A DNA stretch of 64,000 nt from Propionicimonas sp. (GTDB lineage Bacteria; Actinomycetota; Actinomycetes; Propionibacteriales; Propionibacteriaceae), in contig NZ_JARKPQ010000210.1 in the NCBI RefSeq assembly GCF_029975155.1, forward strand, positions 1-64,000. The letters are read 5' to 3'. Positions 9,872 to 19,285 of this stretch are shown piece after piece; positions within the stretch are counted from its first letter, which is position 1; every line of letters begins with the position of its first letter. Under the pieces are notes generated by a model. That model saw only the letters and a list, made by a program, of their open reading frames with translations, did not search any database and had not been told where the DNA came from. The position numbers and the translations under genes were made by a program.

Positions 9872-10894
9872 CTACTCGGTGACCTTCTTGGCGTTCTGCA
9901 GGATGCCGGTGAGGACGTCGAGATTCTTCGCCTGCGAGGAGTAGTCCATGGGGGAGACGCGGCGCTCGTAGACCTGGCCGGCCTGCAGGGCGGCGTCGTC
10001 GGAGAAGGTGGGCTGCTTGAGCAGGTCGGCCTTCTGGTAGCCCTCGTTCGACAGCAGGATCACGTCGGCGATCTTCACCTTGCCGGCGTTCTCCCAGCTG
10101 TAGATGTCCCAGTAGTAGTCGCCGTCCGGATTGAGGTTCAGGTAGTCCACGCCGAGGCTGGAGTAGAGCTGGGTCTCGGGCTCGTCCGCGGGCTTCACCA
10201 GGTAGATGCCGTCCGCGTCGGCGTACATCGGCGCCACCTTCAGGCCCTTCTCCTTCGCCACCGCGGTCAGATTGGCTGCGGCGGTCTCGAAGGCCTTCTG
10301 GTCGGCGTCCACCTTCGCCTGATCGGCGCCCAGCGCGAGCGCCAGCTTGGTGTTGCTCTTGATCACGTCCAGGCCCGCGCCGCCGACCTTGATGGTCACG
10401 ATCGGGGCGATCGCCTCCAGCTTCTTCTGCTGCTCGAGGTCCTTGAAGCCGTAGTAGGGCTGGGTCTTGTCGATCGTGCCCTCACGGTCGGTCGGATAGA
10501 TGCCGGTGACGATCAGGTCGGGCTGCGCGGACGCGAGCGCCTCCAGGTCGATCTCGCCGTAGGTGTTGCCGGTGATCGCCACGCCGCTCATGTCGTAGTC
10601 GGCGAACCGGGTGTCGGACTTCACGTCCGTCCGGCCGAAGACGGCGACCGGCTTGACCCCGTAGCTCATCAGCGACAGCACCTGATCGGTGAAGCCGGCC
10701 ACCCTGGCCGGCACATGGTCGAGGGTCACGGTGTTGCCGATGTCGTCGGTGTAGGTCCAGCCGGACGCGCTCGACGCCGCGCTGCCTTCGGGGGCCGGGG
10801 CGGCGCTGGAGCAGCCGCCGAGGGCGAGCAGGAGGACCACGGCAGGCAGCAGGACGGCGCGCGAGGCGCGCTTCAGTGTCTCGGAGAAAGGCAT
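9872..10894 (-). CDS. Iron-siderophore ABC transporter substrate-binding lipoprotein
   Basis: A 340-residue lipoprotein. The signal peptide ends in lipobox LALGGC (Cys about residue 28), followed by a short Ala/Ser/Pro linker, then a class III periplasmic-binding fold: GNTVTLDHVPARVAGFTDQV at the start, EIDLEALASAQPDLIVTGIY in the middle and a long connecting helix. The family (FepB/FhuD-like) binds Fe(III)-siderophores at the outer membrane face and delivers them to FecCD-type permeases. The matching permeases and ATPase lie directly upstream on the same strand. A DtxR-type box overlaps the region just before its ATG, giving it its own iron-regulated promoter. The siderophore type cannot be assigned. 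Confidence 0.88.
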   Translation of the reverse strand: MPFSETLKRASRAVLLPAVVLLLALGGCSSAAPAPEGSAASSASGWTYTDDIGNTVTLDHVPARVAGFTDQVLSLMSYGVKPVAVFGRTDVKSDTRFADYDMSGVAITGNTYGEIDLEALASAQPDLIVTGIYPTDREGTIDKTQPYYGFKDLEQQKKLEAIAPIVTIKVGGAGLDVIKSNTKLALALGADQAKVDADQKAFETAAANLTAVAKEKGLKVAPMYADADGIYLVKPADEPETQLYSSLGVDYLNLNPDGDYYWDIYSWENAGKVKIADVILLSNEGYQKADLLKQPTFSDDAALQAGQVYERRVSPMDYSSQAKNLDVLTGILQNAKKVTE

Positions 10895-10899
10895 GGGAT

Positions 10900-10918
10900 T
10901 TAGGTTAGCCTATCCTTA
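10900..10918. promoter_or_regulatory. DtxR/IdeR iron box upstream of the binding-protein gene
   Basis: The 19-mer TTAGGTTAGCCTATCCTTA matches the consensus TTAGGTTAGCCTAACCTAA at 17 of 19 positions. It begins 5 bp upstream of the minus-strand start codon, so Fe-DtxR would block initiation in iron-replete cells. Confidence 0.85.
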
Positions 10919-10937
10919 CCAAAATCTGGATCCATCG

Positions 10938-11115
10938 ATGGGGCGTGAGATCCCGGGTCGAGCCCGGGATGACGATGGGTCGAGCCCGGGATGACGGCGG
11001 GTCGGGGCCGGGATGACGGTGGGTCGGGGCCAAGCCCGGATCCACCGAAACCGGTCGTCGAGCTTGTCGAGACGCGCTCGATCTGTGGATCGGGGCCAGG
11101 ATGACCGTGGGTCGG
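10938..11115. repeat. Intergenic repeats (families C and A)
   Basis: Between the ATPase gene and the binding-protein gene on the minus strand. It contains several copies of the family C half-unit (GGGTCGAGCCCGGGATGACG and degenerate forms) spaced about 21 bp apart, then a family A core at 11058-11072. It separates the two parts of the iron operon. No gene is seen. Confidence 0.65.
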
Positions 11116-11116
11116 G

Positions 11117-11944
11117 CTACACGGCGTCCGCGAGATCCCAGGTGGACGCGTCGTCCGCCGCCTCGGGTTCCAGCGGCACGATCAGCGGCGTCCCACAGCC
11201 CGGGTCGGGCAGCACGGTTGCGTGCAGCCCGAACGCGGTCGCGAGCACGTCCGGGGTGAGCACGTCCCACGGGGACCCGTCGGCGAGCACTCGGCCCTCG
11301 TGCACCACGACCAGCCGGTCGGAGTAGCGGGCCGCGAGGCTGAGGTCGTGCAGCACCATCACGATCGTGCTGCCGCGCTCGCGGTTGATCGAGCGGACGA
11401 GCCGCAGCACCTCCAGCTGGTGGGCCAGGTCGAGGAACGTCGTCGGCTCGTCCAGCAGGATCGTCGGCGTCTGCTGGGCCAGCACCAGCGCGATCCACGC
11501 CCGCTGCAACTGCCCGCCGGACAGCGAGTTCACGTCGCGGTCGGCGACCTCGGCGATGCCGGTCGCGGCCATCGCGGCCTCGGCGGCGACCGCGTCCTCA
11601 CGGGTCCACGGGCGCAGCAGGCTCTGGTGCGGGTGCCGTCCCCGCATCACGAGGTCGCGGACGCTGGTCGCCGCCGGCGTCAGCGGACGCTGCGGCAGCA
11701 CCGCCAGCCGCCGGGCGACCGCGCGGGCGGACAGGTCGCCGATCGGCGTCCCGGCCAGCCGGACGGTGCCCCGCGAGGGCGCCAGCAGCCGTCCGAACGC
11801 CTTCAGCAGCGTGGACTTGCCGCAGCCGTTGGCGCCGATCAGCGTGGTGATCGTGCCCTCCTCGACGGCCAGGTCGAGGTTCTCGAACACGGTCACCTGG
11901 TCGTAGCCGAGCGTGAGGCCGTCCGCCTCGAGTGCCAGGGTCAT
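11117..11944 (-). CDS. Iron-siderophore ABC transporter ATP-binding protein (FepC/FecE-type)
   Basis: A 275-residue ABC ATPase: Walker A GANGCGKSTLLKAFGRL (about residues 37-53), Q-loop LAVLPQRP, signature LSGGQLQRAWIALVLAQQ, Walker B TILLDEPTTFLD, and H-loop VLHDLSLAARYSD. It powers import through the two FecCD permeases encoded just upstream; its ATG overlaps the stop of the second permease by four bases (ATGA), so the three are translationally coupled. The C-terminal 30 residues are acidic and poorly conserved. Confidence 0.9.
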   Translation of the reverse strand: MTLALEADGLTLGYDQVTVFENLDLAVEEGTITTLIGANGCGKSTLLKAFGRLLAPSRGTVRLAGTPIGDLSARAVARRLAVLPQRPLTPAATSVRDLVMRGRHPHQSLLRPWTREDAVAAEAAMAATGIAEVADRDVNSLSGGQLQRAWIALVLAQQTPTILLDEPTTFLDLAHQLEVLRLVRSINRERGSTIVMVLHDLSLAARYSDRLVVVHEGRVLADGSPWDVLTPDVLATAFGLHATVLPDPGCGTPLIVPLEPEAADDASTWDLADAV

Positions 11945-13014
11945 GCCATCGCCTCCTTGTGGCGGGTGAGCAACCAGATCAGGTACGGGGCGCCGATGAT
12001 CGCGGTGAGGATGCCGACCGGCAGTTCGCCGGGCATCGCCACCCGGGCGATCACGTCCGCGACGAGCACGACCACGGCTCCCACCAGCGCGGACGCGAGC
12101 AGCGGCGGACGGGCGGTGCCGGCCAGCCGGCGGGCCAGCTGGGGGGCGACGAAGGCGACGAACTCCACCGGGCCGGCGGCGGAGACGGCCATGCTGGTCA
12201 GCACGACGGCCGCGGCGATCACCACGAGCCGGTGCCGCTGCAGCGCCACGCCGAGGCTGCGGGAGAACTCGTCCCCGAGCTGGGTGATTCCCAGCGGCGC
12301 GGACTGCGCGAGGGCGAGGGGCAGGACGACGGCCAGCGCCACCGCCATCGGCCACACGCTCGCCCACGAGACGCCGGAGAGGCTGCCGACCAGCCACTGG
12401 GTTGCGGCGGTGGCCTGGGTGAGCTGCGCGTGGACGAGCAGGTAGCTGGTCAGGCCGCCCAGGCTCGCGGTGACGCCGATGCCGATCAGCACGATCCGGT
12501 AGCTGTCCACGCCGCCCCGCCAGGACAGCCCGTAGACCAGCGCGGCGGCCGCGAGTCCGCCGACCGTCGCCACCACCGGGATGCCGAAGCCCAGCAGCGA
12601 CGCGCCCACGGAGTAGCCGCCGCCCCCGAGCACGATGGCCGCCACCGCGCCCGCGGAGGCACCGGAGGTGACGCCCAGGATGTCCGGGGTGGCCAGCGGG
12701 TTGCGGGAGAAGGTCTGGGTGAGGGCGCCGGCGAGGCCGAGGCACAGCCCGACGGCGACACCCGCTGCCGCCCGGGGCAGGCGCAGTTCGAACACGATGA
12801 ACTCCGTGGCCTTCGTGCCGCCGCCGGTCAGCGTGCGGACGACGTCCACGATGGTCAGGTTGGCCGAGCCGGCCGCGATGCCGGCGGTGAACACGAGCGC
12901 CACCGCGACCAGGCACGCCAGCGTGACCGTGAGGACGCGCGCCCGCCACGGCAGGCCGAGCGGACCGATCCGGACGCCCGTCCTGACCTCGGCCGGCAGC
13001 GTCGAGGTGCTCAC
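11941..13014 (-). CDS. FecCD-family iron-siderophore permease, second subunit (FepG-like)
   Basis: A 357-residue inner-membrane protein with about ten helices of the BtuC/FecCD fold. Motifs: FELRLPRAAAGVAVGLCLG near residue 90, TFSRNPLATPDILGVTSGAS near 115, and the ATPase-coupling region FVAFVAPQLARRLAG near 285. It starts with GTG (STSTLPAEV) overlapping the TGA stop of the first permease (GTGA) and ends overlapping the ATPase ATG. It forms a heterodimeric channel with the product of 13011-14030. Confidence 0.88.
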   Translation of the reverse strand: MSTSTLPAEVRTGVRIGPLGLPWRARVLTVTLACLVAVALVFTAGIAAGSANLTIVDVVRTLTGGGTKATEFIVFELRLPRAAAGVAVGLCLGLAGALTQTFSRNPLATPDILGVTSGASAGAVAAIVLGGGGYSVGASLLGFGIPVVATVGGLAAAALVYGLSWRGGVDSYRIVLIGIGVTASLGGLTSYLLVHAQLTQATAATQWLVGSLSGVSWASVWPMAVALAVVLPLALAQSAPLGITQLGDEFSRSLGVALQRHRLVVIAAAVVLTSMAVSAAGPVEFVAFVAPQLARRLAGTARPPLLASALVGAVVVLVADVIARVAMPGELPVGILTAIIGAPYLIWLLTRHKEAMA

Positions 13015-14030
13015 AGGGCCGCCAGCTTCGTCCGGCGGACGATCAGCACGAACATGACGCCGCCGAGCGCGGCCAGCACCACGCCGACCGCGACCTCCGC
13101 CTGGCCGCCGATCAGCCGGCCGAGCACGTCGCAGGCCAGCAGCGCCACGATCCCGACCAGTCCGGACGCCGGCAGCAGCCGGTAGTGGTTGCCGCCGACC
13201 AGCGCGCGGGCGACGTGTGGCGCGGTCAGCCCGACGAAGGCGATCGGCCCGGCCAGCGCGACCGCGCCGGCGGTGAGCAGCGTGATCGCCCCGAGCCCGA
13301 CCAGCCGGGCGCGCAGCAGGCTCTCGCCGAGGCCGCGGGCCATCTCCGTGCCGAGCGCGAGGTTGTTCAGCGAGCGGACGTTGGCCGCCGCGCAGATCAG
13401 CCCGGCGGCCACGAAGATGAGCACCGGGCCGACGCCGTCGAGCGTCCGTCCGGACAGCGAGCCGACCACCCAGATGCGGTAGGCCTCGAGCGTCTCCTGG
13501 TCGGTGAGCACCAGGAACGAGGTGATCGCGCCGAGCAGGGCCGTCACGGCCGTTCCGGCGATCGCCAGCGGGACGGGACTGGACAGCCCGCGTCCCATCG
13601 CGGCCACGCCGAACACGATGACGCTGGCGACCACGGCGCCGAGCAGCGCCATCGCGAGCGTGAGGACGGGCGAGTTCACCCCGATCACGTAGACGCCGAG
13701 CACCACGGCGAGGCTGGCGCCGGCGGAGACCCCGAACAGTCCGGGGTCGGCGAGCGGGTTGCCGGTCTGGCCCTGCATCACCGCGCCGGCGACGCCGAGG
13801 CAGCACCCGACCAGCACGCCGAGCAGGGTCCGCGGCACCCGGGAGCCCCACACGATCGCGTCCCCGTCACTCAGCGGGTCGAGCAGGGCGTGCAGCACGG
13901 TGGCCGGGGCGATCGGGTTGCTGCCGAGGAAGAGGCTGGCCGTCATCACGACCAGGACGGCGCCGACGAGCGTGCCGAAGATGCTGACGTTCCGCGGCCG
14001 GACAAGGGGGATCGCGGGCGCCACGGACAT
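13011..14030 (-). CDS. FecCD-family iron-siderophore permease, first subunit (FepD-like)
   Basis: A 339-residue, roughly ten-helix permease of the FecCD family: SRVPRTLLGVLVGCCLGVAG near residue 62, GQTGNPLADPGLFGVSAGAS after it, and the coupling motif FVGLTAPHVARALVGGN near 267. First gene of the permease-permease-ATPase operon. A DtxR-type box lies 25 bp upstream of its ATG and is shared with the divergent siderophore-interacting protein gene. Confidence 0.88.
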   Translation of the reverse strand: MSVAPAIPLVRPRNVSIFGTLVGAVLVVMTASLFLGSNPIAPATVLHALLDPLSDGDAIVWGSRVPRTLLGVLVGCCLGVAGAVMQGQTGNPLADPGLFGVSAGASLAVVLGVYVIGVNSPVLTLAMALLGAVVASVIVFGVAAMGRGLSSPVPLAIAGTAVTALLGAITSFLVLTDQETLEAYRIWVVGSLSGRTLDGVGPVLIFVAAGLICAAANVRSLNNLALGTEMARGLGESLLRARLVGLGAITLLTAGAVALAGPIAFVGLTAPHVARALVGGNHYRLLPASGLVGIVALLACDVLGRLIGGQAEVAVGVVLAALGGVMFVLIVRRTKLAAL

Positions 14031-14054
14031 GCCCGCAAGCGTAGCCCAATTAGG

Positions 14055-14073
14055 TAAGGTGAGCCTAACCTAA
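14055..14073. promoter_or_regulatory. DtxR/IdeR iron box between divergent iron genes
   Basis: TAAGGTGAGCCTAACCTAA matches the DtxR consensus at 17 of 19 positions. It lies between the permease start (14030, minus) and the SIP start (14092, plus), so one site can repress both directions when iron is plentiful. Confidence 0.85.
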
Positions 14074-14091
14074 ATAGATAAGGACCACATC

Positions 14092-14892
14092 ATGGCCCGC
14101 TACCCGCGCCTCATGCCCACCGAACCGCGGCTGTTCACCGCGACCGTCGCCCGCACCGAGCGGGTCTCTCCGTCGTTCCAGCGGGTGACGATCACGGGCC
14201 CGGAGCTGGCGACGTTCGAGTGGCTGGGCCGCGACCACTGGTTCCGCCTGTTCCTGCCGCAGGCCCCCGGCGAGCCGCTGCGGCTGCCGAAGGTCAAGGG
14301 CAGGGCGTGGTGGCGGTCTTACCTGATGATCCCGGCGGGGGAGCGGCCGCACTGCAGCAACTACACGGTGGCCGACTTCCGTCCGGCGGGCGAGGCGTCC
14401 GAGCTGGACATCGACGTCGTGCTGCACTGGCACGGCGACGAACTCGGCGGCGCCGTGGCGACCTGGGCCGTGGGCGCCGTCCCGGGTACGCCGGTGGGGT
14501 TCCTCGACCAGGGCGTGATGTTCGACCCGCCTGAGGACGCGTCCGAGTTCTGCCTGGCTGCGGACGAGACCGGCCTGCCCGGTCTGCGTGGCATCCTCCG
14601 GAACCTGCCCGAGTCGGCCACCGGCTCCGTCTTCCTCGAGGTGCCGGATGCCGGGGACGTGACCGAACTGGCCGCCCCCGCGGGTGTCGATGTGCGCTGG
14701 CTGCCGCGGCAGAACGGGCACCACGCCCCCGGCCAGCTGGCCCTGGCGGCACTGGCCGAGTTCTCCCCGCATCCGGACGGCTACGCCTTCGTGGTGGGTG
14801 AGTCCGGCCTGGCCACCGGCGGCCGCCGTGCCCTGAAGAAGGCCGGCCTGCCCACCTCCCGGATCACCTTCTCCGGCTTCTGGCGGGCCTGA
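14092..14892 (+). CDS. Siderophore-interacting protein (FAD-binding ferric-siderophore reductase)
   Basis: A 266-residue cytoplasmic flavoprotein of the SIP/ViuB family. An N-terminal FAD-binding barrel (PSFQRVTITGPELATFEWLG; RSYLMIPAGERPHCSNYTV, about residues 20-110) is followed by a C-terminal NAD(P)H-binding-like domain (FVVGESGLATGGRRALKK near 233). It reduces Fe(III) in imported siderophores so that iron is released. It is divergent from the importer and shares its DtxR box, and therefore its iron control. It ends 4 bp before the convergent MFS gene, leaving no separate terminator between them. Confidence 0.9.
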   Translation: MARYPRLMPTEPRLFTATVARTERVSPSFQRVTITGPELATFEWLGRDHWFRLFLPQAPGEPLRLPKVKGRAWWRSYLMIPAGERPHCSNYTVADFRPAGEASELDIDVVLHWHGDELGGAVATWAVGAVPGTPVGFLDQGVMFDPPEDASEFCLAADETGLPGLRGILRNLPESATGSVFLEVPDAGDVTELAAPAGVDVRWLPRQNGHHAPGQLALAALAEFSPHPDGYAFVVGESGLATGGRRALKKAGLPTSRITFSGFWRA

Positions 14893-14896
14893 TTCC

Positions 14897-16516
14897 TCAC
14901 TCGGCCGGGTCCGGATCCGGGGGTGGCTCGGCCGGCAGCAGATGGACGGTCCGGGGCGGGTCGGTGATGAACGAGAAGGCGTGCTCCTCGATGTCCTGGT
15001 CCTCGGCGGTCAGCCGGGTCTGGTGCTGGTGCAGGTGCTCGGCCCACGACGGGACGGTGAACACCTCGAGGTAGGTGTCGGCCTGTTCGCCGACCCGATA
15101 GACCTCCCAGCGGCTGGCTCCGCTGCGCAGGCGGGAGCGGCGCATCCCCTCCATGGCCTGGCGCCAGTCGGTGAACCTCTCCGGCGGGACGACGTAGCGC
15201 ACCTGCACCTGGACGGGGCCGGCGTCCGGGTCGGGCTCGAACAGCACCTGCGCCTCGCCCCAGTAGGACACTGGCGCCCGGTCGAGGTGCTCGCTCTCGG
15301 GGAAGTGCCAGGCGAACCCGGCGACCCCGCCGACCACGACCAGCCCGGACGCGATCCACACCGCCGCGGCGAGGCTCACGTGCTGGGCGGTCAGCCCCCA
15401 GACCGGGGACGCCAGCGCCTGCGCACCGGTGAAGGTCATCATGTACACCGCGACCGCCCGCGCCCGCACCCAGCCCGGCAGGAACAGCTGCAGCTCGGCG
15501 TTCAGGGTGGCCGCGGTCGCCGTCCAGCCGTAGCCGAGCACGACCAGCAGCGGGATCGCCGGCAGCAGGCCCGGCACGACCATGGTCAGCGCGAACGCGA
15601 TGCCGTACACCACGCCCATCACGCTGAGGGTCCTGTTGGCCGACAACGCGGTGCTGAGCCGGCCGACGGTGAACGCGGCCGCGATCGCACCCACGCCGAG
15701 GGCGCCGAAGAGGACGCCGTAGCCGTCCGCGCCGAGGCCCAGCTGCCGGTTGGCGATCAGCGGCAGCAGCGCCCACATGGCCGTCGCCGGCGCGACGAAG
15801 ATCGCCAACCGCAGCAGGATCAGCCGCACCACCGGCTCGTGCCGGACGTACCGTCCGCCCGTCCGCAGCGCGGGCAGGAAGCGCTCCCGCGCCACCGCGG
15901 ACGCCGGCGCGGGCCGCCGCCAGCCGATCAGGGCGACGATCAGGAACAGGGTCAGGGCGGCGTTGATCGCGAACACCGGCGGCACGCCCCACGCGGCGAT
16001 CACCAGGCCGGCGATCGCCGGGCCGATCGCCCGGGCGACGTTCACGCTGACCATGTCCAGCCGGATGGCCGCGGCCAGCTGCGAGCGCGGCACCAGTTCG
16101 GTGATCAGCGGCTGCCAGGTGGAGACCATCACCGCGTTGCCCAGCCCGATCGCGAACGTGAACGCGAGCAGCAGCAGTGGCGGCATCCGGCCGACCGCGG
16201 TCAGTGCGGCGAGCAGCCCGGCCACGACGAGGAAGTACAGCTGCACCCACAGCAGCAGCCGACGGCGATCGAACGCGTCCGACAACACGCCCGCGGCAAG
16301 GGAGAACAGCACCATCGGCAGCGTCGCGGCGGTCTGCACGAGCGAGACGATCGTCGCGGCGTTCGGGTCGTTGATGAACAGCCACTGCGCGCCGACGGTC
16401 TGCGCCCACGCACCGACGCTGGTCAGCACGACGCCCACCCACAGCCAGCGGAACGCCCGCCGCCGGAACGGAGCGAAGATCCCGGCGCGTTCCGCGGCGG
16501 TCTCCGGCTCGGCCAT
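14897..16516 (-). CDS. MFS transporter with a C-terminal soluble domain (EntS/MFS_3-type)
   Basis: A 539-residue protein. Residues 1-410 carry about 11-12 helices of an MFS_3 exporter; the loop SDAFDRRRLLLW is the Gly-Asp-Arg-type motif A region. Residues 415-539 form a soluble tail (VQVQVRYVVPPERFTDWRQA, EVYRVGEQADTYLEVFTVPS) that looks like a dimeric alpha/beta-barrel (ABM-like) domain. EntS-type members export siderophores, and the neighbouring iron genes make that possible, but no DtxR box lies before it. ATG 16516 is preferred over an upstream in-frame codon because AGGGACG lies nearby. This tail fusion is not rare in actinobacteria; its function is not known to me. Confidence 0.8.
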   Translation of the reverse strand: MAEPETAAERAGIFAPFRRRAFRWLWVGVVLTSVGAWAQTVGAQWLFINDPNAATIVSLVQTAATLPMVLFSLAAGVLSDAFDRRRLLLWVQLYFLVVAGLLAALTAVGRMPPLLLLAFTFAIGLGNAVMVSTWQPLITELVPRSQLAAAIRLDMVSVNVARAIGPAIAGLVIAAWGVPPVFAINAALTLFLIVALIGWRRPAPASAVARERFLPALRTGGRYVRHEPVVRLILLRLAIFVAPATAMWALLPLIANRQLGLGADGYGVLFGALGVGAIAAAFTVGRLSTALSANRTLSVMGVVYGIAFALTMVVPGLLPAIPLLVVLGYGWTATAATLNAELQLFLPGWVRARAVAVYMMTFTGAQALASPVWGLTAQHVSLAAAVWIASGLVVVGGVAGFAWHFPESEHLDRAPVSYWGEAQVLFEPDPDAGPVQVQVRYVVPPERFTDWRQAMEGMRRSRLRSGASRWEVYRVGEQADTYLEVFTVPSWAEHLHQHQTRLTAEDQDIEEHAFSFITDPPRTVHLLPAEPPPDPDPAE

Positions 16517-16588
16517 GCGTGCGTCCCTGTTCAGTGGTGGTGCTCGACGCCCCAAGTCAACCGGGTTTCGCGCCGCTGGGCCAGCGAC

Positions 16589-17992
16589 TCAGCCCAGGTG
16601 TCTCGCCGCCTCGCGGTCGTACTGCGCGGTGATCTCCGGACGGTGGTCCGGGACGGGCGTGGCCGCGATCGCGACCGGCCAGTCCGGCCGCTGGCCGGTG
16701 AGCACCCAGGCTGCCTGGCGGGCGGCCCCGTCCGCGACGTACTCACCGGGGGTGGGCACGTGCACCGCGACGTCGAACACCTGCCCGGCGATGGTCTGGA
16801 CGGCCGGGTTCGCCGCCGCGCCACCGATCAGCAGGACGCGGCCGACGCCGACCCCGAGGTCCCTGACCGCACCCAGCCCGGCCGCGAGGCCGCAGAGCAT
16901 GCCCTCGACCGCCGCGCGGGCGACCGCCGGCCGCGTGGTGTTCACGAGGGTGAGCCCGGCGAGGGTGGCGGTGGCGTCCGGGAGGTTGGGGGTGCGTTCG
17001 CCCTCGAACCAGGGCACGAGGACGGCCCCGCCCGCTCCCGGCGCAGCCTCGAGGGCGAGCCGGGCGAGCTTGGCGTGGTCGACGCCGAGCAGGCCGGCGA
17101 CGGCGTCCAGCACCCGGGCCGCGTTGAGCGTGCAGACGAGCGGCAGGAAGCCGCCGGTGGCGTCGGCGAAGCCCGCGACGATGCCGGTCGGGTCGGCGAC
17201 CGGACGGGTCGTGGCGGCGAACACCGTCCCGGACGTGCCCAGCGACACCACCACGTCGCCGGGACGGGCGTCCAGCCCGAGCGCCGCCGCGGCGTTGTCG
17301 CCGGCGCCCGGCCCGACCAGGACGCCCGGTCCCCCGGCGCTCTCGGTCGGGCCGAGCACCCGCGGCAGGACCGCGTCCCGGCCGAGCGCCAGCTCCAGCA
17401 GCTCGCGGTCGTAGCCGCCGGTCGTGGGGGACCAGTAGGCGGTGCCGGACGCGTCCGACCGGTCGGTGACCAGCTCGTCCAGCGCCGGGCCGAGCTCGGA
17501 CTCGCCGGCGGGGCCGTAGCCGCGCAGCCGCCAGGTCAGCCAGTCGTGGGGGAGGCACACGGCGGCCACGCGACCGGCATTGCCCGGCTCGTGGTCGCGC
17601 AGCCAGCGCAGCTTGGTCGCGGTGAACGACGCCACCGGGACGACGCCGGTGCGGGCGGCATAGGCGCCCGCACCGACCTCTGCGACCAGGTCGGCCGCCG
17701 CCCCGGCCGAGCGGGTGTCGTTCCACAGCAGCGCGGGCCGGATCACCCGGCCGTCGGCGTCGAGGGCGACCATGCCGTGCTGCTGGCCGGCGATGCTGAC
17801 CGCGGCCACGCCGGCCAGCCCGCCGGCCTCGGTGAGCGCCGCCCGCAGCGCCGTCCACCAGTGCGCCGGGTCGACCTCCGTGCCGGCCGGGTGGGGCGCC
17901 CGTCCGGCGGCGAGCAGCTCACCCGTCCCCGCGTCCCGGACGACGACCTTGCAGCTCTGGGTCGAGGAGTCGACCCCGATCACCCTGGCCAT
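16589..17992 (-). CDS. xylB: Xylulokinase
   Basis: A 467-residue sugar kinase of the FGGY family. It phosphorylates D-xylulose to xylulose 5-phosphate with ATP in the cytoplasm. The N-terminal phosphate-binding motif is [15 protein letters not shown]; the conserved [13 protein letters not shown] and LLWNDTRS follow; the second domain has [12 protein letters not shown] and [15 protein letters not shown]. Length fits the family (about 460-500). It lies 3 bp downstream of xylA on the same strand, so they form one operon, controlled from the xylA-xylR intergenic palindrome. Confidence 0.93.
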   Translation of the reverse strand: MARVIGVDSSTQSCKVVVRDAGTGELLAAGRAPHPAGTEVDPAHWWTALRAALTEAGGLAGVAAVSIAGQQHGMVALDADGRVIRPALLWNDTRSAGAAADLVAEVGAGAYAARTGVVPVASFTATKLRWLRDHEPGNAGRVAAVCLPHDWLTWRLRGYGPAGESELGPALDELVTDRSDASGTAYWSPTTGGYDRELLELALGRDAVLPRVLGPTESAGGPGVLVGPGAGDNAAAALGLDARPGDVVVSLGTSGTVFAATTRPVADPTGIVAGFADATGGFLPLVCTLNAARVLDAVAGLLGVDHAKLARLALEAAPGAGGAVLVPWFEGERTPNLPDATATLAGLTLVNTTRPAVARAAVEGMLCGLAAGLGAVRDLGVGVGRVLLIGGAAANPAVQTIAGQVFDVAVHVPTPGEYVADGAARQAAWVLTGQRPDWPVAIAATPVPDHRPEITAQYDREAARHLG

Positions 17993-17995
17993 GGC

Positions 17996-19186
17996 TCAGC
18001 GGGCGCCGAGGAGGTGCTCGGTGGCCAACTGCTGCAACCGGACGAAGCCGAAGCCGTGCCCGTTGTAGTAGGCGGCGGCGTCGAAGTCCTCGAACGCGGA
18101 CCGGTCGGCCAGCAGTTCGGTGTAGCCCTCGCCGTCGCCGAGCGTCGGCACCGAGAGCTCGGGAACCTTGGCGTCGGCCAGTGCCTGCTGCACCTCGGGA
18201 TCGGCGCGGAAGGCCTTGGCGCGCTCCTTCAGCAGCAGGTAGGTGCGCATGTTGGCCTGGACGGAGTCCCAGACGCCGGCCTCGTCCTCGGTCCGCGACG
18301 GCTTGTAGTCGAAGTGCCGCATGCCCTCGTACGCGCGGCCGCCGTCCGGCCCGCCGTTCTCCAGCAGGTCGACCAAGGCGAAGGCGTTGTGCAGGTCGCC
18401 GTGGCCGAAGACCAGGTCCTGGTCGTACTTGATGCCGCGCTGGCCGTTGAGGTCGATGTGGAACAGCTTGCCGGCGTACAGCGCCTGGGCGATGCCGGCG
18501 GCGAAGTTGAGCCCGGCCATCTGCTCGTGGCCGACCTCGGGGTTCAGGCCGACCAGCTCGGGGTGCTCGAGGGACTCGATGAACGCCAGTGCGTGGCCGA
18601 CGGTGGGCAGCAGGATGTCGCCGCGCGGCTCGTTCGGCTTGGGTTCGATCGCGAACCTGATCTCGTAGCCCTGGTCGAGCACGTACTGGCCGAGCAGGTT
18701 GACCGCCTCGCGGTAGCGCTCCAGCGCGGCCCGGATGTCCTTGGCCGCGTCGTACTCCGCGCCCTCGCGTCCGCCCCACATCACGAACACGGACGCGCCC
18801 AGCTCGGCGGCGAGGTCGAGGTTGCGCAGCACCTTGCGCAGCGCGAACCGGCGCACCGTCCGGTCGTTGGAGGTGAACCCGCCGTCCTTGAACACCGGCG
18901 CGCTGAACAGGTTCGTGGTGATCATCGGCACCTTCAGCCCGGTGGCCTCGCACGCGCCCAAGAGCTTGTCGATCTGGGTGCGCCGCTCGGCGTCGGTGGA
19001 GCCGAACGCGAACAGGTCGTCGTCGTGCAGGGTCAGGCCGTAGGCGCCGTAGGAGGCGAGCTTCTCGACGACGTGCACCACGTCCAGCGGCGCGCGAGTG
19101 GGCCCGCCGAAGGGGTCGGTGCCGTTGTAGCCGACGGTCCACAGACCGAAGGTGAACTGGTCGGCGGGGGTCGGAGTGAGGGTCAC
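17996..19186 (-). CDS. xylA: Xylose isomerase (actinobacterial class I)
   Basis: A 396-residue TIM-barrel enzyme that interconverts D-xylose and D-xylulose using two divalent metals. Diagnostic segments: [27 protein letters not shown] (metal-binding Glu and the base region), [17 protein letters not shown] and [19 protein letters not shown]. Length fits the Streptomyces type (about 388). GTG 19186 ([15 protein letters not shown]) is chosen because an ATG at 19234 would put the operator palindrome 19218-19232 inside the gene. It is divergent from xylR and co-transcribed with xylB. Confidence 0.94.
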   Translation of the reverse strand: MTLTPTPADQFTFGLWTVGYNGTDPFGGPTRAPLDVVHVVEKLASYGAYGLTLHDDDLFAFGSTDAERRTQIDKLLGACEATGLKVPMITTNLFSAPVFKDGGFTSNDRTVRRFALRKVLRNLDLAAELGASVFVMWGGREGAEYDAAKDIRAALERYREAVNLLGQYVLDQGYEIRFAIEPKPNEPRGDILLPTVGHALAFIESLEHPELVGLNPEVGHEQMAGLNFAAGIAQALYAGKLFHIDLNGQRGIKYDQDLVFGHGDLHNAFALVDLLENGGPDGGRAYEGMRHFDYKPSRTEDEAGVWDSVQANMRTYLLLKERAKAFRADPEVQQALADAKVPELSVPTLGDGEGYTELLADRSAFEDFDAAAYYNGHGFGFVRLQQLATEHLLGAR

Positions 19187-19217
19187 GGGACGTCCAATCT
19201 CTCGACGGTGAGTATTC

Positions 19218-19232
19218 GTTGTGTTCCACAAC
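19218..19232. promoter_or_regulatory. Xylose operator palindrome between xylA and xylR
   Basis: GTTGTG-TTC-CACAAC, a perfect 6-bp inverted repeat 31 bp before the xylA GTG and 53 bp before xylR. It is the obvious site for the adjacent ROK repressor to control xylAB, and possibly itself. Confidence 0.7.
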
Positions 19233-19285
19233 ATATCGCATGCCTTCGGTAGTCTGCTACCCAGTCGGACGCGAAAGGGGCTGGG

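Noticed and set aside
14942-19252. Very long plus-strand open frame opposite the MFS, xylB and xylA genes
   Set aside because: It lies entirely antisense to well-recognised genes, encodes Arg/Gln/His-rich low-complexity sequence with no motif, and is a usual shadow of high-GC coding DNA.
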